In this document: piece after piece, positions 29,351 through 40,024 of the stretch
How the letters are laid out: each line of letters begins with the position of its first letter
How positions within the stretch are numbered: the stretch's first letter is position 1
From: Citricoccus muralis
GTDB lineage: Bacteria > Actinomycetota > Actinomycetes > Actinomycetales > Micrococcaceae
Assembly (NCBI RefSeq): GCF_029637705.1
Contig: NZ_CP121252.1
Coordinates: 1,240,001 to 1,304,000 of the forward strand
Length of the DNA: 64,000 nucleotides
Reading direction: 5' to 3'
Position numbers and translations under genes: made by a program
Notes under the pieces: generated by a model
Databases searched by the model: none
What the model was told of the DNA's origin: nothing
Seen by the model: the letters and a program-made list of their open reading frames with translations, nothing else

Positions 29351-30307
29351 ATGTCGCATCCCCTAGCAGAGCCCGAATCGGACCACTTAGCCCCGTCGCT
29401 GCGCCAGCTGAACGGTGTGTCCTTCACGAAAGGACATGGCACCGGGAATGACTTTGTTCTATTGCTCGATTCCGGTGGCGATCTGGAACTGACGCCAGCA
29501 CATGTCAGCGCTCTGTGCGATCGCCACCTGGGCATCGGTGCCGATGGTTTGATTCGAGCCGTGCCCTCCAGCGAACTGCCCGAGGGACGGGAACTTCTCG
29601 GCGCTGCTCCCGAAGCGGTCTGGTTTATGGACTACCGCAACGGCGACGGTTCGATCGCCGAAATGTGCGGTAATGGCGTGCGCGTATTCGTGCATTTTCT
29701 CGCAGAAACCGGGACGATCGATCTTCCCGTCGGCGGCCAAGTTGTGATCGGCACTCGGGCGGGAGTGCGCACGGTACACCGAACCGAGACCGGGTACTCC
29801 ATCTCGATGGGTCCGTGGTCCTTCATCGATCCCGAGATGGCGCTCGAAAGTGCCTCAGACTCGCTGGTCAGGGCTTCCGGCTTGCCCGAGCCACGGCCAG
29901 CTCTGAGTATCTCGATGGGCAACCCACACACGGTGGTGGCTCTTTCCCCGCAAGAGGATCTCGACCAGGTCAATCTGCACGAGAAGCCTCAAGTCGATCC
30001 AGTTCCGCCGAATGGTACCAACGTTGAATTCGTCGTGCCTCAGGAGCCGTTGGTCTCCGACGGTATCGGTCATGTGCGCATGCGCGTTCACGAACGCGGA
30101 GTTGGCGAAACGATGTCCTGCGGCACCGGCGCATGTGCTGCTGCAGCGGCAGTGCGTGTCTGGGCCGGTGCGGAAGGCGCGGACTCGTGGCTGGTAGACG
30201 TCCCAGGTGGGACGGTTCAAGTCGATTTCGTGCGCAATGAAGACGGCGCTGAAGACGTCATTCTCTCCGGGCCCGCGGAGCTAGTTTACAGCGGTACGGT
30301 GAACTGA
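29351..30307 (+). CDS. dapF: Diaminopimelate epimerase DapF
   Basis: 318 residues. DapF interconverts LL- and meso-diaminopimelate for peptidoglycan and lysine. The two catalytic cysteines are in AEMCGNGVRVF (C106) and MSCGTGACAAA (C257), both intact. FTKGHGTGNDFVLLLD and LSISMGNPHTVV are also typical. A 25-residue N-terminal extension precedes the conserved start; an internal start is possible, though ATG 29351 lies 9 nt after miaA. It completes, with dapA and dapB, three pathway genes in the window. Confidence 0.95.
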   Translation: MSHPLAEPESDHLAPSLRQLNGVSFTKGHGTGNDFVLLLDSGGDLELTPAHVSALCDRHLGIGADGLIRAVPSSELPEGRELLGAAPEAVWFMDYRNGDGSIAEMCGNGVRVFVHFLAETGTIDLPVGGQVVIGTRAGVRTVHRTETGYSISMGPWSFIDPEMALESASDSLVRASGLPEPRPALSISMGNPHTVVALSPQEDLDQVNLHEKPQVDPVPPNGTNVEFVVPQEPLVSDGIGHVRMRVHERGVGETMSCGTGACAAAAAVRVWAGAEGADSWLVDVPGGTVQVDFVRNEDGAEDVILSGPAELVYSGTVN

Positions 30308-30322
30308 ACCCAGTACCTCAGC

Positions 30323-30982
30323 TCAGGCGCGCGGGTGGCGAATCACCCGGAGGATGCGGAAGCCTTTGATGGTATCCGCACGCTCTACGGTGAAACGACT
30401 CTCCAGAATATGAGCTTGATCGTTGAGCATGGTCTGGATCCATGGCATCAGCGAGTCTGCCCCGAGATTCTTCTGCACCACCAGCCAAGCTTCGCCGTGG
30501 TCGTTGAGCCTCGGTAGCCACAGCTCCAAGAGCTCGTGCAGTGCCTTCTTGCCAATGCGGATCGGTGGGTTCGACCAGATCAGATCGTAAGAGCGAAGCG
30601 GGTCCACATCCTCGGGGGAGGAAACGTCGATATTGGGTACTCCCAGGGCTTCTGCGTTGTCGCGACACAGCTGTGCGGCGCGCTCGTTGACCTCCACGGC
30701 AGTGACATGAGCGTTCGGGCTCATCATGCCCAGGGTCAGTGCCAGTGGCCCCCATCCACAGCCAATATCCAAGAATTCGCCTTGTTCGGGTGGTGCCGGA
30801 ACCGCGGACAGCAACGCAGCTGTTCCCTTGTCCACACCCTCCGGTGAAAAGATGCCGTTGGCCGTGAGAACTTCAACGCTACGCTCGGCCATTGTCACAG
30901 TGATGGTACGACGTCGTTCCTGGTCAGAGGGGGAGCGGAAGTAATGCCCAGAAGTTTCATTCACCCGACCATCGTAGGACAA
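30323..30982 (-). CDS. RsmC-like class I methyltransferase
   Basis: 219 residues. The sequence has HYFRSPSDQERRRTITVTMAERSVEVLTANGIFSPEGVDKGTAALL, then motif I LDIGCGWGPLALTLGMMSPNAHVTAVEVNERA, and the catalytic-type motif IV SNPPIRIGK (NPP(F/I)), diagnostic of the RsmC/RlmG MTS family that methylates guanine in rRNA. It lacks the RsmC N-terminal domain, as usual in actinobacteria. It converges on dapF with 15 nt between stops. A start inside the N-terminus is possible. Confidence 0.85.
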   Translation of the reverse strand: MSYDGRVNETSGHYFRSPSDQERRRTITVTMAERSVEVLTANGIFSPEGVDKGTAALLSAVPAPPEQGEFLDIGCGWGPLALTLGMMSPNAHVTAVEVNERAAQLCRDNAEALGVPNIDVSSPEDVDPLRSYDLIWSNPPIRIGKKALHELLELWLPRLNDHGEAWLVVQKNLGADSLMPWIQTMLNDQAHILESRFTVERADTIKGFRILRVIRHPRA

Positions 30983-32018
<1,036 letters not shown>

Positions 32019-32067
32019 TAACACAGCCATGATCAGCGCGACCCAAGCCTGAATGGCACATGGTGCG

Positions 32068-32104
32068 ACTTGGGGGCCCATCCTGGTGGATGGGCCCCCC
32101 AAGT
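32068..32104 (+). terminator. Terminator after the Rpf gene
   Basis: A 16-bp stem with one bulged C (ACTTGGGGGCCCATCC at 32068-32083 against 32088-32104) and a 4-nt loop, followed by TGTGTA. It is a strong hairpin. Confidence 0.8.
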
Positions 32105-32120
32105 TGTGTACAGAGTGGGT

Positions 32121-32458
32121 GCTATACTAGTGGGCATGTGGATTACTTACCTTTGAGCCCGATTTCATTCGAGGAGCTCCGGCGTATCTAAGCGCCGTTA
32201 TTCATGCCCAACTTGATTCAGAGCGTCAGGTAGATCCACATCCCACGCGCATTCGGCGCAATGTAAAAGTCTTTGATTCTTGGCTCGGTTCGTTGCCAGG
32301 AGATTCGGCGGGGAAGAACTGTGTTCGGGACAAGGACCGAACCCGGCGGTGAAATCTCGACGACCTGAGTCTTTCCAGACCACCAGGGAGGATTCATGCC
32401 CCGGACACCGCACCCAGAAACCGACTATTCTTTAACGACCCACTTCTCCAAGGAGACC
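32121..32458 (+). promoter_or_regulatory. hflX promoter and structured leader with a small upstream ORF
   Basis: An extended -10 element TGCTATACT ends at 32128. At 32136 a seven-codon ORF (MWITYL, stop at 32154-32156) begins almost at the expected transcript start. Its coding sequence can pair with 32228-32241 (ATGTGGAT with ATCCACAT, then TACCT with AGGTA). Inside that loop is a small CGGCG/CGCCG hairpin, and a further hairpin GTTCGG/CCGAAC spans 32323-32342. No other gene is seen before hflX. The layout fits ribosome-controlled attenuation. Confidence 0.55.
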
Positions 32459-34030
32459 ATGACCCATTCCTCAGCGTCAGGTGAGCAGCCTGACAACAAT
32501 GATCAGCGGCGCGACGACGAAGCCAAGAGCCTCATCGACAGGATTCTCGCCTCGGATGCTGCCCACGCAACCGCGAGCCCATCGGTATCTGGCGACTCAC
32601 TGATTAGTGCCCAAAAATCCCGAGCCCTGGCTCTCGACGCCGGCGAAAGTAGGCACACCGAAGACGACGGCGACCAGCTCGATCTCGCAGCACGCCACGC
32701 TCTGCGCCGCGTGGAGGGACTCTCCACCGAGTTGGAAGACATGTCCGAGGTCGAATACCGGAAGGTTCGACTCGAACGCGTTGTGTTAGCCGGATTGTGG
32801 ACCGAAGGCACCGCTGATGATGCCGAGAACTCACTGCATGAGCTTGCGGCACTGGCCGAGACCGCGGGTTCAACGGTGCTGGATGGAGTTATCCAGCGAC
32901 GACACTCGCCCGACCCTGCCACCTACCTTGGCAAAGGCAAAGCTCAGGAACTGGCCGACGTTGTCAGCGATACCGGCGCAGACACTGTGGTGGTTGATGC
33001 TGAGTTGGCGCCTTCTCAGCGACGAGCCTTGGAAGATGTGGTGCGGGTCAAAGTGATTGACCGTACCGCGTTGATTCTCGATATTTTCGCCCAGCACGCC
33101 CAATCACGCGAGGGCAAGGCACAGGTTGAGCTTGCACAGCTGGAGTACTTGCTTCCGCGGCTGCGTGGTTGGGGTGACTCGATGTCGCGCCAGGCCGGTG
33201 GCCGTGCGGCAGCCGGTGAAGGTATCGGTTCACGCGGTCCTGGCGAGACGAAGATCGAACTCGATCGACGTCGCATCCGTAACCGGATGGCGAAGCTGCG
33301 GCGCGAAATCGCCGCTATGGCGCCTGCGAGGGAAACCAAGCGAGCCAATCGCCGACGCAACAAGGTGCCATCGGTCGCCATCGCGGGATATACGAACGCC
33401 GGTAAATCATCTCTGCTCAATCGGCTCACCCGTGCCGGAGTGCTGGTGGAGAACGCATTGTTCGCCACCCTCGATCCGACGGTGCGCAAAGCGGTAACAC
33501 CGGATGGTCTCGGCTATACCCTGTCCGATACGGTCGGCTTCGTTCGTAACCTTCCAACTCAGCTGGTGGAGGCTTTCCGTTCCACGCTGGAAGAAGTGGG
33601 CGAGGCCGACGTGATCCTCCACGTTGTGGACGTTTCTCATCCAGACCCGGAATCGCAGATTGCTGCCGTTCACGAGGTTCTCAATGAGATCGACGCACGT
33701 CGAATTCCAGAGATCATAGTCCTCAACAAGGCTGATGCCGCGGACCCGATGACCATTGCGCGGGTGCGCCGGGCCCACCGTGACACCGTGTTGGTCTCGG
33801 CACACACAGGGGAAGGGATCGAGGATCTCGAAGCCATGATTGCGGACACGATTCCGCGTCCCACCTTGGAGCTGGATCTCTTGATTCCGTTCACTGATGG
33901 CGACGTGGTCTCGAGGCTGCACGGTTCCGACGTCGAGATCTTGTCTGAGCAATACCAGCCCGAGGGGACTCGTTTGACCGTGTTGGTACGCGAAGAAGAC
34001 AAGGAAGAATTCGCGCAGTATGTCGTCTAG
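32459..34030 (+). CDS. hflX: GTPase HflX
   Basis: 523 residues from ATG 32459 (AAGGAG upstream). An in-frame ATG at 32396 also has a good GGGAGG site and would add 21 residues, so the start is uncertain. HflX splits stalled or hibernating ribosomes. The N-terminal HflX domain includes ATYLGKGKAQELADVV; the region RGPGETKIELDRRRIRNRMAKLRREI leads into the G domain with P-loop AGYTNAGKSS, ATLDPTVRKAV (switch I), DTVGFVRNLP (G3) and NKAD (G4). An acidic, disordered N-terminal extension of about 90 residues is typical of actinobacteria. Its end overlaps the helicase gene. Confidence 0.94.
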   Translation: MTHSSASGEQPDNNDQRRDDEAKSLIDRILASDAAHATASPSVSGDSLISAQKSRALALDAGESRHTEDDGDQLDLAARHALRRVEGLSTELEDMSEVEYRKVRLERVVLAGLWTEGTADDAENSLHELAALAETAGSTVLDGVIQRRHSPDPATYLGKGKAQELADVVSDTGADTVVVDAELAPSQRRALEDVVRVKVIDRTALILDIFAQHAQSREGKAQVELAQLEYLLPRLRGWGDSMSRQAGGRAAAGEGIGSRGPGETKIELDRRRIRNRMAKLRREIAAMAPARETKRANRRRNKVPSVAIAGYTNAGKSSLLNRLTRAGVLVENALFATLDPTVRKAVTPDGLGYTLSDTVGFVRNLPTQLVEAFRSTLEEVGEADVILHVVDVSHPDPESQIAAVHEVLNEIDARRIPEIIVLNKADAADPMTIARVRRAHRDTVLVSAHTGEGIEDLEAMIADTIPRPTLELDLLIPFTDGDVVSRLHGSDVEILSEQYQPEGTRLTVLVREEDKEEFAQYVV

Positions 34031-36104
34031 CACCACCGTGTCTTCTGACTCTGAGCAGCCCGTCGCAACGCTGAGCCCAGCAGAGCGGCGGGCTGCCGCC
34101 TGGCTGGAACAAGCTATTGAACGGACCGGGGGACAACGTCGAGAAGGCCAACGACAAATGGCCTTGGAAGTTGCGCGCTCTCTCGACACCGGAAAGCACC
34201 TGCTCGTGCAAGCCGGAACCGGAACCGGGAAGTCCTTGGCCTACCTGGTTCCGGCTCTGTCCCATGCGGTAGAAGCAGATCTGCCGGTCGTGGTTGCCAC
34301 GGCGACGTTGGCACTGCAATCTCAGATCATTCGTCGAGATGCTCCACGTCTTCTTGAGGCGCTGAAAGAGGAACTCCCACGGCCCATGGACATCGCCCTC
34401 CTCAAGGGGCGGGCAAATTACGTATGCCTGCATAAGCTGAACGGTGGATTCCCTGCCGACGAGCCGGAACCAACGCTTCTTGACGGAGCCGATCACGCAC
34501 CGGCAGCGCCCCGTACCGACCTCGGAAAGCAACTCGTGCGCCTGCGCGAGTGGGCGGAAGATACAGAGACAGGGGATCGGGACGACCTAGACCCTGGGGT
34601 TGACGATAACGCCTGGCGGCAGGTGTCCGTGTCTGCGGTGGAATGTATCGGCGCTCAGCGTTGTCCCTTCGCTGAAGAATGCTTCTCGGAACGAGCCCGT
34701 CAACACGCCGGCGAAGCAGACGTGGTAGTCACGAATCATGCCATGCTCGCCATTGCCGCTTTCGAAGGGTTGCAAGTTCTTCCCGAATTCGAAGCTGTAA
34801 TCGTAGACGAGGCCCATGAATTGGCGGATCGTGTTACGAACGCAGTGACGGGTCAGATTTCCTCTGCATCTGTCCGCGCGGCCGTGACCGCCGGCCGTCG
34901 ACAAGCGTCAGTCGTGCTCGAGGACCTCGGTGCTGCGGCAGATGCTTTGGAAGCTGCCTTCATCTCCGCACCATCGGGTTGGATGCCAATGGGACCCAAC
35001 GAGGTTCAGACACAAGCTCTCGAGTCAGTGCGAGCAGCCGCTCGTGAGGGGTTGAGCCAGCTCAAGACCACGGGGAAAGAATCCACAGATGCCTCGTCGA
35101 CGAGCGATGACTCCTCGGGCCGCCATGTCGTCCGCACCAAGCTACAAGAGGTACTTGAGACAGCCGAACGTGTTCTGGATGCCGGCCAAAACGGAAACAA
35201 CCGTCAGGTCGCATGGGTGTCCCGCCCTGGACGATTTGAGCCTGGCGTGGGGTGGATCGCCGGCGACGAGAATACGTCTCCTACCGTCTACGTGGCTCCT
35301 CTGTCGGTGTCCGGAAGGCTGCGTGAGAACCTTCTGCAAGACACGACGACGATTCTTACGTCGGCAACGTTGACGGTCGGGGACTCATTCGGGCCCATCG
35401 CTGGAGATCTAGGATTCTCGGGGTCCGGTGGACCGGAATGGACGGGCATTGACGTGGGTAGCCCCTTCGAATACGCCAAGCAAGGCATTCTCTACGTGGC
35501 TGAGAAACTGCCTAAACCAAGTCGCCTCACCTCGCCGACGACGTACGACGAACTAGAGGCGTTGTTGCGAGCTTCTCAGGGTGGAGCATTGTGTCTCTTC
35601 TCTTCGCGCCGGGCGGCCGAGGACGCGGCTCATGAGTTGCGTCGGCGGTTGGGGCCAAATCCACAGATTCTCTGCCAGGGCGACTCCACGCTGTCCGCAT
35701 TGATCAAACAATTCGCGGAAGAGGAAGATACCTGCCTTTTCGGCACGATGTCCCTCTGGCAAGGCGTGGACGTCCCCGGACGCTCCTGCCGTCTGGTGGT
35801 GGTGGACAGACTGCCGTTCCCACGTCCTGATGACCCACTGTCCGAGGCTCGTACACGAGACGTTGCGCAGCGCGGGGGCAACGGTTTCATCCAAGTCTCA
35901 GCGACTCATGCTGCGGTCCGACTCGCTCAGGGCGTGGGTCGACTCATCCGGTCGGCTAATGACCGAGGTGTCGTGGCGATCCTTGACTCGCGGCTTCATC
36001 ATGCCCGCTATGGAAAGTATATCCGGTCAGCCCTGCCGGACTTTTGGTACACGACGGAACAGGACACTGTGCTCGGCGCCCTCGGTCGCCTCGCGAAGGT
36101 CTAA
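34020..36104 (+). CDS. DinG/XPD-like ATP-dependent DNA helicase
   Basis: 694 residues. Superfamily 2 helicase motifs: Q-like region RRAAAWLEQAIERTGGQRREGQRQMALEV, motif I QAGTGTGKSLAYLVPAL, motif II VIVDEAHELADRV, motif III-like LTSATLTVGDSF, motif VI VRLAQGVGRLIRSANDRG. Four cysteines between motifs I and II (CLHKLNG, CIGAQRCPFAEEC) match the iron-sulfur cluster of the DinG/XPD family. It is likely a DNA-repair helicase. It starts inside the hflX 3' end and shares a region with lexA, which it converges upon. Confidence 0.9.
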   Translation: MSSSTTVSSDSEQPVATLSPAERRAAAWLEQAIERTGGQRREGQRQMALEVARSLDTGKHLLVQAGTGTGKSLAYLVPALSHAVEADLPVVVATATLALQSQIIRRDAPRLLEALKEELPRPMDIALLKGRANYVCLHKLNGGFPADEPEPTLLDGADHAPAAPRTDLGKQLVRLREWAEDTETGDRDDLDPGVDDNAWRQVSVSAVECIGAQRCPFAEECFSERARQHAGEADVVVTNHAMLAIAAFEGLQVLPEFEAVIVDEAHELADRVTNAVTGQISSASVRAAVTAGRRQASVVLEDLGAAADALEAAFISAPSGWMPMGPNEVQTQALESVRAAAREGLSQLKTTGKESTDASSTSDDSSGRHVVRTKLQEVLETAERVLDAGQNGNNRQVAWVSRPGRFEPGVGWIAGDENTSPTVYVAPLSVSGRLRENLLQDTTTILTSATLTVGDSFGPIAGDLGFSGSGGPEWTGIDVGSPFEYAKQGILYVAEKLPKPSRLTSPTTYDELEALLRASQGGALCLFSSRRAAEDAAHELRRRLGPNPQILCQGDSTLSALIKQFAEEEDTCLFGTMSLWQGVDVPGRSCRLVVVDRLPFPRPDDPLSEARTRDVAQRGGNGFIQVSATHAAVRLAQGVGRLIRSANDRGVVAILDSRLHHARYGKYIRSALPDFWYTTEQDTVLGALGRLAKV

Positions 36105-36128
36105 ATACGGTGAGCGATCATGACGCAA

Positions 36129-36173
36129 CAGGGGCCCAACGACGAAAACGTCGTTGGGCCCCTGTCGTTTTAT
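36129..36173. terminator. Bidirectional terminator between helicase and lexA
   Basis: A perfect 16-bp stem (CAGGGGCCCAACGACG / CGTCGTTGGGCCCCTG) with an AAAA loop, followed by TCGTTTTAT. It serves the convergent helicase and lexA genes. Confidence 0.92.
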
Positions 36174-36197
36174 CGGCGGGCTATATCGCCGATAGCG

Positions 36198-36929
36198 TCA
36201 GATGGATCGAAGGACGGACACAACTTTTCCCATGATGGTGGCGTGGTCGCCCAAGATGGGCTCGTACGCGGTGTTCTGAGGCAGCAACCAGGTATGGCCA
36301 TCGCGCTGGCGGAAAGTCTTCACCGTTGCTTCTTCATCGAGTAAGGCGGCAACGATGTCGCCGTTGGTGGCGCTGTTCTGCTTGCGTACCACGACCCAGT
36401 CGCCATGGCAGATAGCGGCATCCACCATCGAGTCTCCGGTGACTTTGAGCATGAACAGGTCCCCATCACCAGTTAGCAACTTGGGGAGGGCGATGACATC
36501 TTCGATATGCTGATCAGCCAACACTGGCCCTCCGGCGGCAATGCGCCCCACCAAGGGAACCATGACGTTGTGAGAGTCGATTTCGCGGCTAAAGGGAAGC
36601 TGCAACTCATCGGTGTCAATCTCCTGGGCCGAATCTGACTCATTGCCCAGGAGATTTCCGTCTTCATCGCGAAGAATCTCGATGGCCCGGGGGATACGAG
36701 GATCTCGGCGGATGTACCCGTACTCGGTGAGCTTCTTGAGCTGGTACGTCACGGATGAGAGAGACAGCAACTCCGTCCCCTTGCCGATCTCACGCATCGA
36801 CGGTGGATAGCCAGTCTTCGCGATGGCTCGTCGTAGGTAATTGAGCACTTGTCGCTGCCGCTGCGTCAGCTTCTTAACGCTGTATACCGCGAAGTTCTGC
36901 TCGTGACCGTCTGGAGTCGATGAACTCAT
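36198..36929 (-). CDS. lexA: SOS repressor LexA
   Basis: 243 residues from ATG 36929 (GGAGAG upstream; the frame extends to 36986). LexA represses SOS genes until RecA filaments stimulate its self-cleavage. The winged-helix domain contains [56 protein letters not shown]. The cleavage site is the Ala-Gly in [11 protein letters not shown], and the catalytic dyad is Ser in VTGDSMVDA and Lys in [11 protein letters not shown]. An acidic linker of about 35 residues ([21 protein letters not shown]) is a little longer than in E. coli, as is usual in actinobacteria. Confidence 0.96.
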   Translation of the reverse strand: MSSSTPDGHEQNFAVYSVKKLTQRQRQVLNYLRRAIAKTGYPPSMREIGKGTELLSLSSVTYQLKKLTEYGYIRRDPRIPRAIEILRDEDGNLLGNESDSAQEIDTDELQLPFSREIDSHNVMVPLVGRIAAGGPVLADQHIEDVIALPKLLTGDGDLFMLKVTGDSMVDAAICHGDWVVVRKQNSATNGDIVAALLDEEATVKTFRQRDGHTWLLPQNTAYEPILGDHATIMGKVVSVLRSI

Positions 36930-37064
36930 GGGGCTCTCCGTTCTTATCGTGTCCATGGCCGCTGATGGACTCTGTTTCGCAGTCAAGACGCCGGGACATC
37001 CGGTGACCGATTCGCAGGGTCAAGGCGATCCGTACTTCAAGGCTACAGCATTCTTCGAACAAGT

Positions 37065-37128
37065 TCAAAGATCTGTACGAGAAATATCTTGCATCCGGTC
37101 GAAAGGCTGTGCTAGAAAAGATGTACGA
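37065..37128. promoter_or_regulatory. Candidate SOS boxes between lexA and the LysM gene
   Basis: Two 16-mers each match TCGAAC-N4-GTTCGA at 9 of 12 positions: TCAAAGATCTGTACGA (37065-37080) and TAGAAAAGATGTACGA (37113-37128). The perfect half-site TCGAAC also occurs at about 37054. They sit in the divergent promoter region of lexA and a YneA-like gene, where LexA control is expected. Each is individually weak. Confidence 0.45.
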
Positions 37129-37190
37129 ACTTAGAACGGTCGATCGAGTCGAAAGAAGTGGGCCGTTCGAAATGAGAGGACAGTGGAATC

Positions 37191-37541
37191 ATGAGCATCG
37201 CTACGCAAAACCAGGGAAGCAGCGGCATTTGCCTGACTCGACGCGGTCGATTTGTTCTACGAACACTTCCCCTCATTATTTTGATGGCCCTGATCGTTGC
37301 AGCGGCCCTGATCGGGGATCTGTTCGGTTCTTCAGCGAACGCGTCGAACTCCGGTCTGCCCTCGGGTGCAATCGAATACACTGTCGGATACGGCGACACC
37401 CTCTGGGGGATCGCGGGACAGGTTGATCTCGATGCACCCCGCGCTGAGATTGTTCAGCGCATCGGTGACCTGAACCAGCTCGCAGGATCGGATATTAATG
37501 TCGGCGATACGCTCTTCGTTCCCGCGTCACCGGGGAACTGA
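37191..37541 (+). CDS. LysM membrane protein, YneA-like
   Basis: 116 residues. A cytoplasmic basic N-terminus, one membrane segment (residues about 27-47, TLPLIILMALIVAAALIGDLF) and an extracytoplasmic LysM domain (YTVGYGDTLWGIAGQVDLDAPRAEIVQRIGDLNQLAGSDINVGDTLFVP). Divergent small LysM proteins next to lexA are the usual form of the SOS-induced division inhibitor YneA/DivS class in Gram-positive bacteria. The inhibitor role is inferred from position and architecture. Confidence 0.85.
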   Translation: MSIATQNQGSSGICLTRRGRFVLRTLPLIILMALIVAAALIGDLFGSSANASNSGLPSGAIEYTVGYGDTLWGIAGQVDLDAPRAEIVQRIGDLNQLAGSDINVGDTLFVPASPGN

Positions 37542-37563
37542 AGGTCAACGTCGGATCTAGACT

Positions 37564-38703
37564 GTGTGCGTGACTCCAAACTCGAACGATTTCAACGCTG
37601 ATGCTCTAGCGGCTCTACCTTTGCGTGAGAACCTGCGTGGCATGACTCCCTATGGGGCACCACAACTAGATGTGCCGGTAATGCTCAACACGAATGAAAA
37701 CACGCATCCGGTTCCAACAGACGTGGTCGAATCGATCGGAGCTGAAGCGCTTCAGGCGGCACGTTCGTTGAATCGCTATCCGGACCGGGAATTCACGGAA
37801 CTCCGTAGACGTTTGGCGGCTTATCTTGGCGAGGGTCTGACTGAGCGGCAGATCTGGGCAGCGAATGGATCTAACGAGATTCTTCAGCAGATTCTGCAGG
37901 CTTTTGGTGGACCAGGCAGAAGTGTTCTGAGTTTTCCACCGACTTACTCGATGTATCCCTTGCTCGCCGAAGGCGTGAGCACCAGATACATCGCCGGAAT
38001 TCGGAATGATGATTACACGCTTACAGCAACATCTGCCTCAGTGCAGGTCGAAGAACACGCGCCTAACATCGTGATCCTGTGCTCTCCCAATAATCCAACC
38101 GGAACGGCATTGGGGCTGGACGTGATCGAGGCCGTTTACGAGGCTTCCGACGCATGCCAGTCCATGGTTGTTGTGGATGAGGCCTACGCCGAGTTCGCAT
38201 TGGAGGGTACGCGTTCCGCACTTACTCTGCTCCCCGGACGTCCCCGATTGATCGTGACGCGTACTATGTCGAAGGCTTTCGCGTTGGCCGGCGCCCGTCT
38301 CGGTTACCTCGCGGCGGCGCCAGAAGTGACTGACGCCATTCGGCTCGTGAGACTTCCGTATCACTTGTCTTCTATGTCTCAAGCGACGGCTAACGCCGCG
38401 TTGGCCCACGTTGACTCGCTGTTGGCAACGGTTGAGGAAATTAAGGTCCAACGTGATCGAATCGTGGATGGGCTTCGGGAGCTGGGATTGCGTCCTGCAG
38501 TTTCCGATTCAAACTTCGTGTTCTTTGGTGGGCTGTCGAACGCCAGCGAAGTCTGGCAAAGGCTACTTGCTTTCGGGGTCTTGGTGCGAGATGTCGGTAT
38601 TGCCAACCACTTGCGTGTGACTGCAGGCACAGCTGAAGAGACCTCGGCGTTTCTTGACGCGATGAGGCGTATTCTCGAGGACGCTCCGGAGCTTGCACAG
38701 TAG
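37564..38703 (+). CDS. hisC: Histidinol-phosphate aminotransferase
   Basis: 379 residues. HisC is a PLP enzyme that converts imidazole-acetol phosphate to histidinol phosphate. [25 protein letters not shown] is the typical start region; [36 protein letters not shown] and VVDEAYAEF follow. The Schiff-base Lys is K237 in [16 protein letters not shown]. The start is GTG 37564 or 37570. It heads a hisC-hisB-hisH-(small membrane protein)-priA cluster; other his genes are not in the window. Confidence 0.94.
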   Translation: MCVTPNSNDFNADALAALPLRENLRGMTPYGAPQLDVPVMLNTNENTHPVPTDVVESIGAEALQAARSLNRYPDREFTELRRRLAAYLGEGLTERQIWAANGSNEILQQILQAFGGPGRSVLSFPPTYSMYPLLAEGVSTRYIAGIRNDDYTLTATSASVQVEEHAPNIVILCSPNNPTGTALGLDVIEAVYEASDACQSMVVVDEAYAEFALEGTRSALTLLPGRPRLIVTRTMSKAFALAGARLGYLAAAPEVTDAIRLVRLPYHLSSMSQATANAALAHVDSLLATVEEIKVQRDRIVDGLRELGLRPAVSDSNFVFFGGLSNASEVWQRLLAFGVLVRDVGIANHLRVTAGTAEETSAFLDAMRRILEDAPELAQ

Positions 38704-38762
38704 ACTTATTGGCGTCGGCTGGACAGTCCCAGTCGGCCTTGAACTCAAGGAGCGCCCTCTTC

Positions 38763-39380
38763 ATGGTTGCTGAACTGATTTCCAGCCGTCGTGCGCGCAT
38801 GCAACGCACAACGTCAGAATCCAACGTATTCGTCGAGTTGGACCTGGATGGAACCGGCACGTCGGACATTTCCACCTCCGTGCCGTTTTTCGATCACATG
38901 TTGACCGCCTTGGCGAAACATTCGCAGATGAACCTGGTGGTGAAAGCATCCGGCGATACGCACATTGACGTCCACCACACCGTCGAGGATGTTGCTATCA
39001 CCTTCGGTGAAGTGCTGAAGGTCGCTTTGGGCGACAAGAAGGGTATCCGTCGGTTCGGTGAAGCCTCAGTGCCATTGGACGAAGCGCTGGCCCGCGCGGT
39101 CGTAGATCTTTCTGGGCGCCCTTACCTGGTGCACGAAGGTGAGCCTGATGGGCAGCAGTACCACCTGATCGGCGGTCACTTCACTGGCTCGATGACGCGT
39201 CACATCTTCGAGTCGATAACCTTCCACGCTTCCATTTGCTTGCACATGGACGTGGTCCGTGGCCGGGACCCGCACCACATTGTCGAGTCTCAGTTCAAAG
39301 CGTTTGCTCGCGCTCTGCGCGTGGCTGCCGAAGACGACCCTCGTGTCACTGATGTGCCGTCGACGAAGGGTGCCCTGTGA
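38763..39380 (+). CDS. hisB: Imidazoleglycerol-phosphate dehydratase
   Basis: 205 residues, the monofunctional dehydratase size. Metal-binding motifs are [22 protein letters not shown] with [11 protein letters not shown], and the second repeat [38 protein letters not shown] 38763 is chosen over the upstream in-frame ATG (38709) because CAAGGAG lies before it; a later ATG (MQRTTSES) is a further option. The stop overlaps hisH. Confidence 0.94.
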   Translation: MVAELISSRRARMQRTTSESNVFVELDLDGTGTSDISTSVPFFDHMLTALAKHSQMNLVVKASGDTHIDVHHTVEDVAITFGEVLKVALGDKKGIRRFGEASVPLDEALARAVVDLSGRPYLVHEGEPDGQQYHLIGGHFTGSMTRHIFESITFHASICLHMDVVRGRDPHHIVESQFKAFARALRVAAEDDPRVTDVPSTKGAL

Positions 39381-40024
39381 GCGGCCTCCCTACCGGACCT
39401 TCTGTGGCTGTCCTCGATTACGGCTCTGGCAACGTACGATCGGCTGTACGTGCCTTGGAACGTGCAGGTGCACGCGTCAGCCTCACTGCAGATCCCGACA
39501 CGGTGATGAACGCTGATGGGCTCGTGGTGCCCGGTGTGGGTGCGTTCGGCGCCGTCATGCATTCGCTCAAGAACGTCGGGGCGCTTCGCTGGATCGGGCG
39601 TCGTATTGCCGGTGGTCGCCCCGTGCTGGGAATCTGCGTTGGGCATCAAGTCCTCTTCGAACGCGGTGTCGAACATGGCGTCGAAACCGAGGGCATGGGG
39701 GAGTGGCCAGGCGTGGTGGAGGCACTGCCCGCCCCGGTTTTGCCACATATGGGCTGGAACAGTGTCCGACCGGCGGAGGATTCAGTTCTTTTCCGCGGGC
39801 TCGAAGACGAGCGTTTTTACTTTGTGCACTCCTACGCCGTCCAGAACTGGACGTTCGATCAGACGATTGCTTCGATGGCTCCGCCGAAGGTCACCTGGTC
39901 GCATCATGGTGCCGACTTCGTGGCAGCCGTGGAAAACGGCCCGCTTTCAGCGACCCAGTTCCACCCGGAGAAGTCCGGCGACGCCGGCATGCGGCTGCTA
40001 CAGAACTGGTTGGGTTCTCTCTAA
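39377..40024 (+). CDS. hisH: Imidazole glycerol phosphate synthase subunit HisH
   Basis: 215 residues. This glutamine amidotransferase supplies ammonia to HisF. The nucleophile is Cys in [17 protein letters not shown] (most homologues have GMQ where this has GHQ), with the His-Glu pair in [20 protein letters not shown] is also typical. GTG 39377 overlaps the hisB stop. The hisF partner is not in this window. Confidence 0.94.
   Translation: MSGLPTGPSVAVLDYGSGNVRSAVRALERAGARVSLTADPDTVMNADGLVVPGVGAFGAVMHSLKNVGALRWIGRRIAGGRPVLGICVGHQVLFERGVEHGVETEGMGEWPGVVEALPAPVLPHMGWNSVRPAEDSVLFRGLEDERFYFVHSYAVQNWTFDQTIASMAPPKVTWSHHGADFVAAVENGPLSATQFHPEKSGDAGMRLLQNWLGSL

Noticed and set aside
32396-32458. hflX starting at the upstream ATG 32396
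   Set aside because: Possible, since it has a GGGAGG site, but the added 21 residues look unlike HflX starts and the second ATG also has a good site. Kept as an alternative only.
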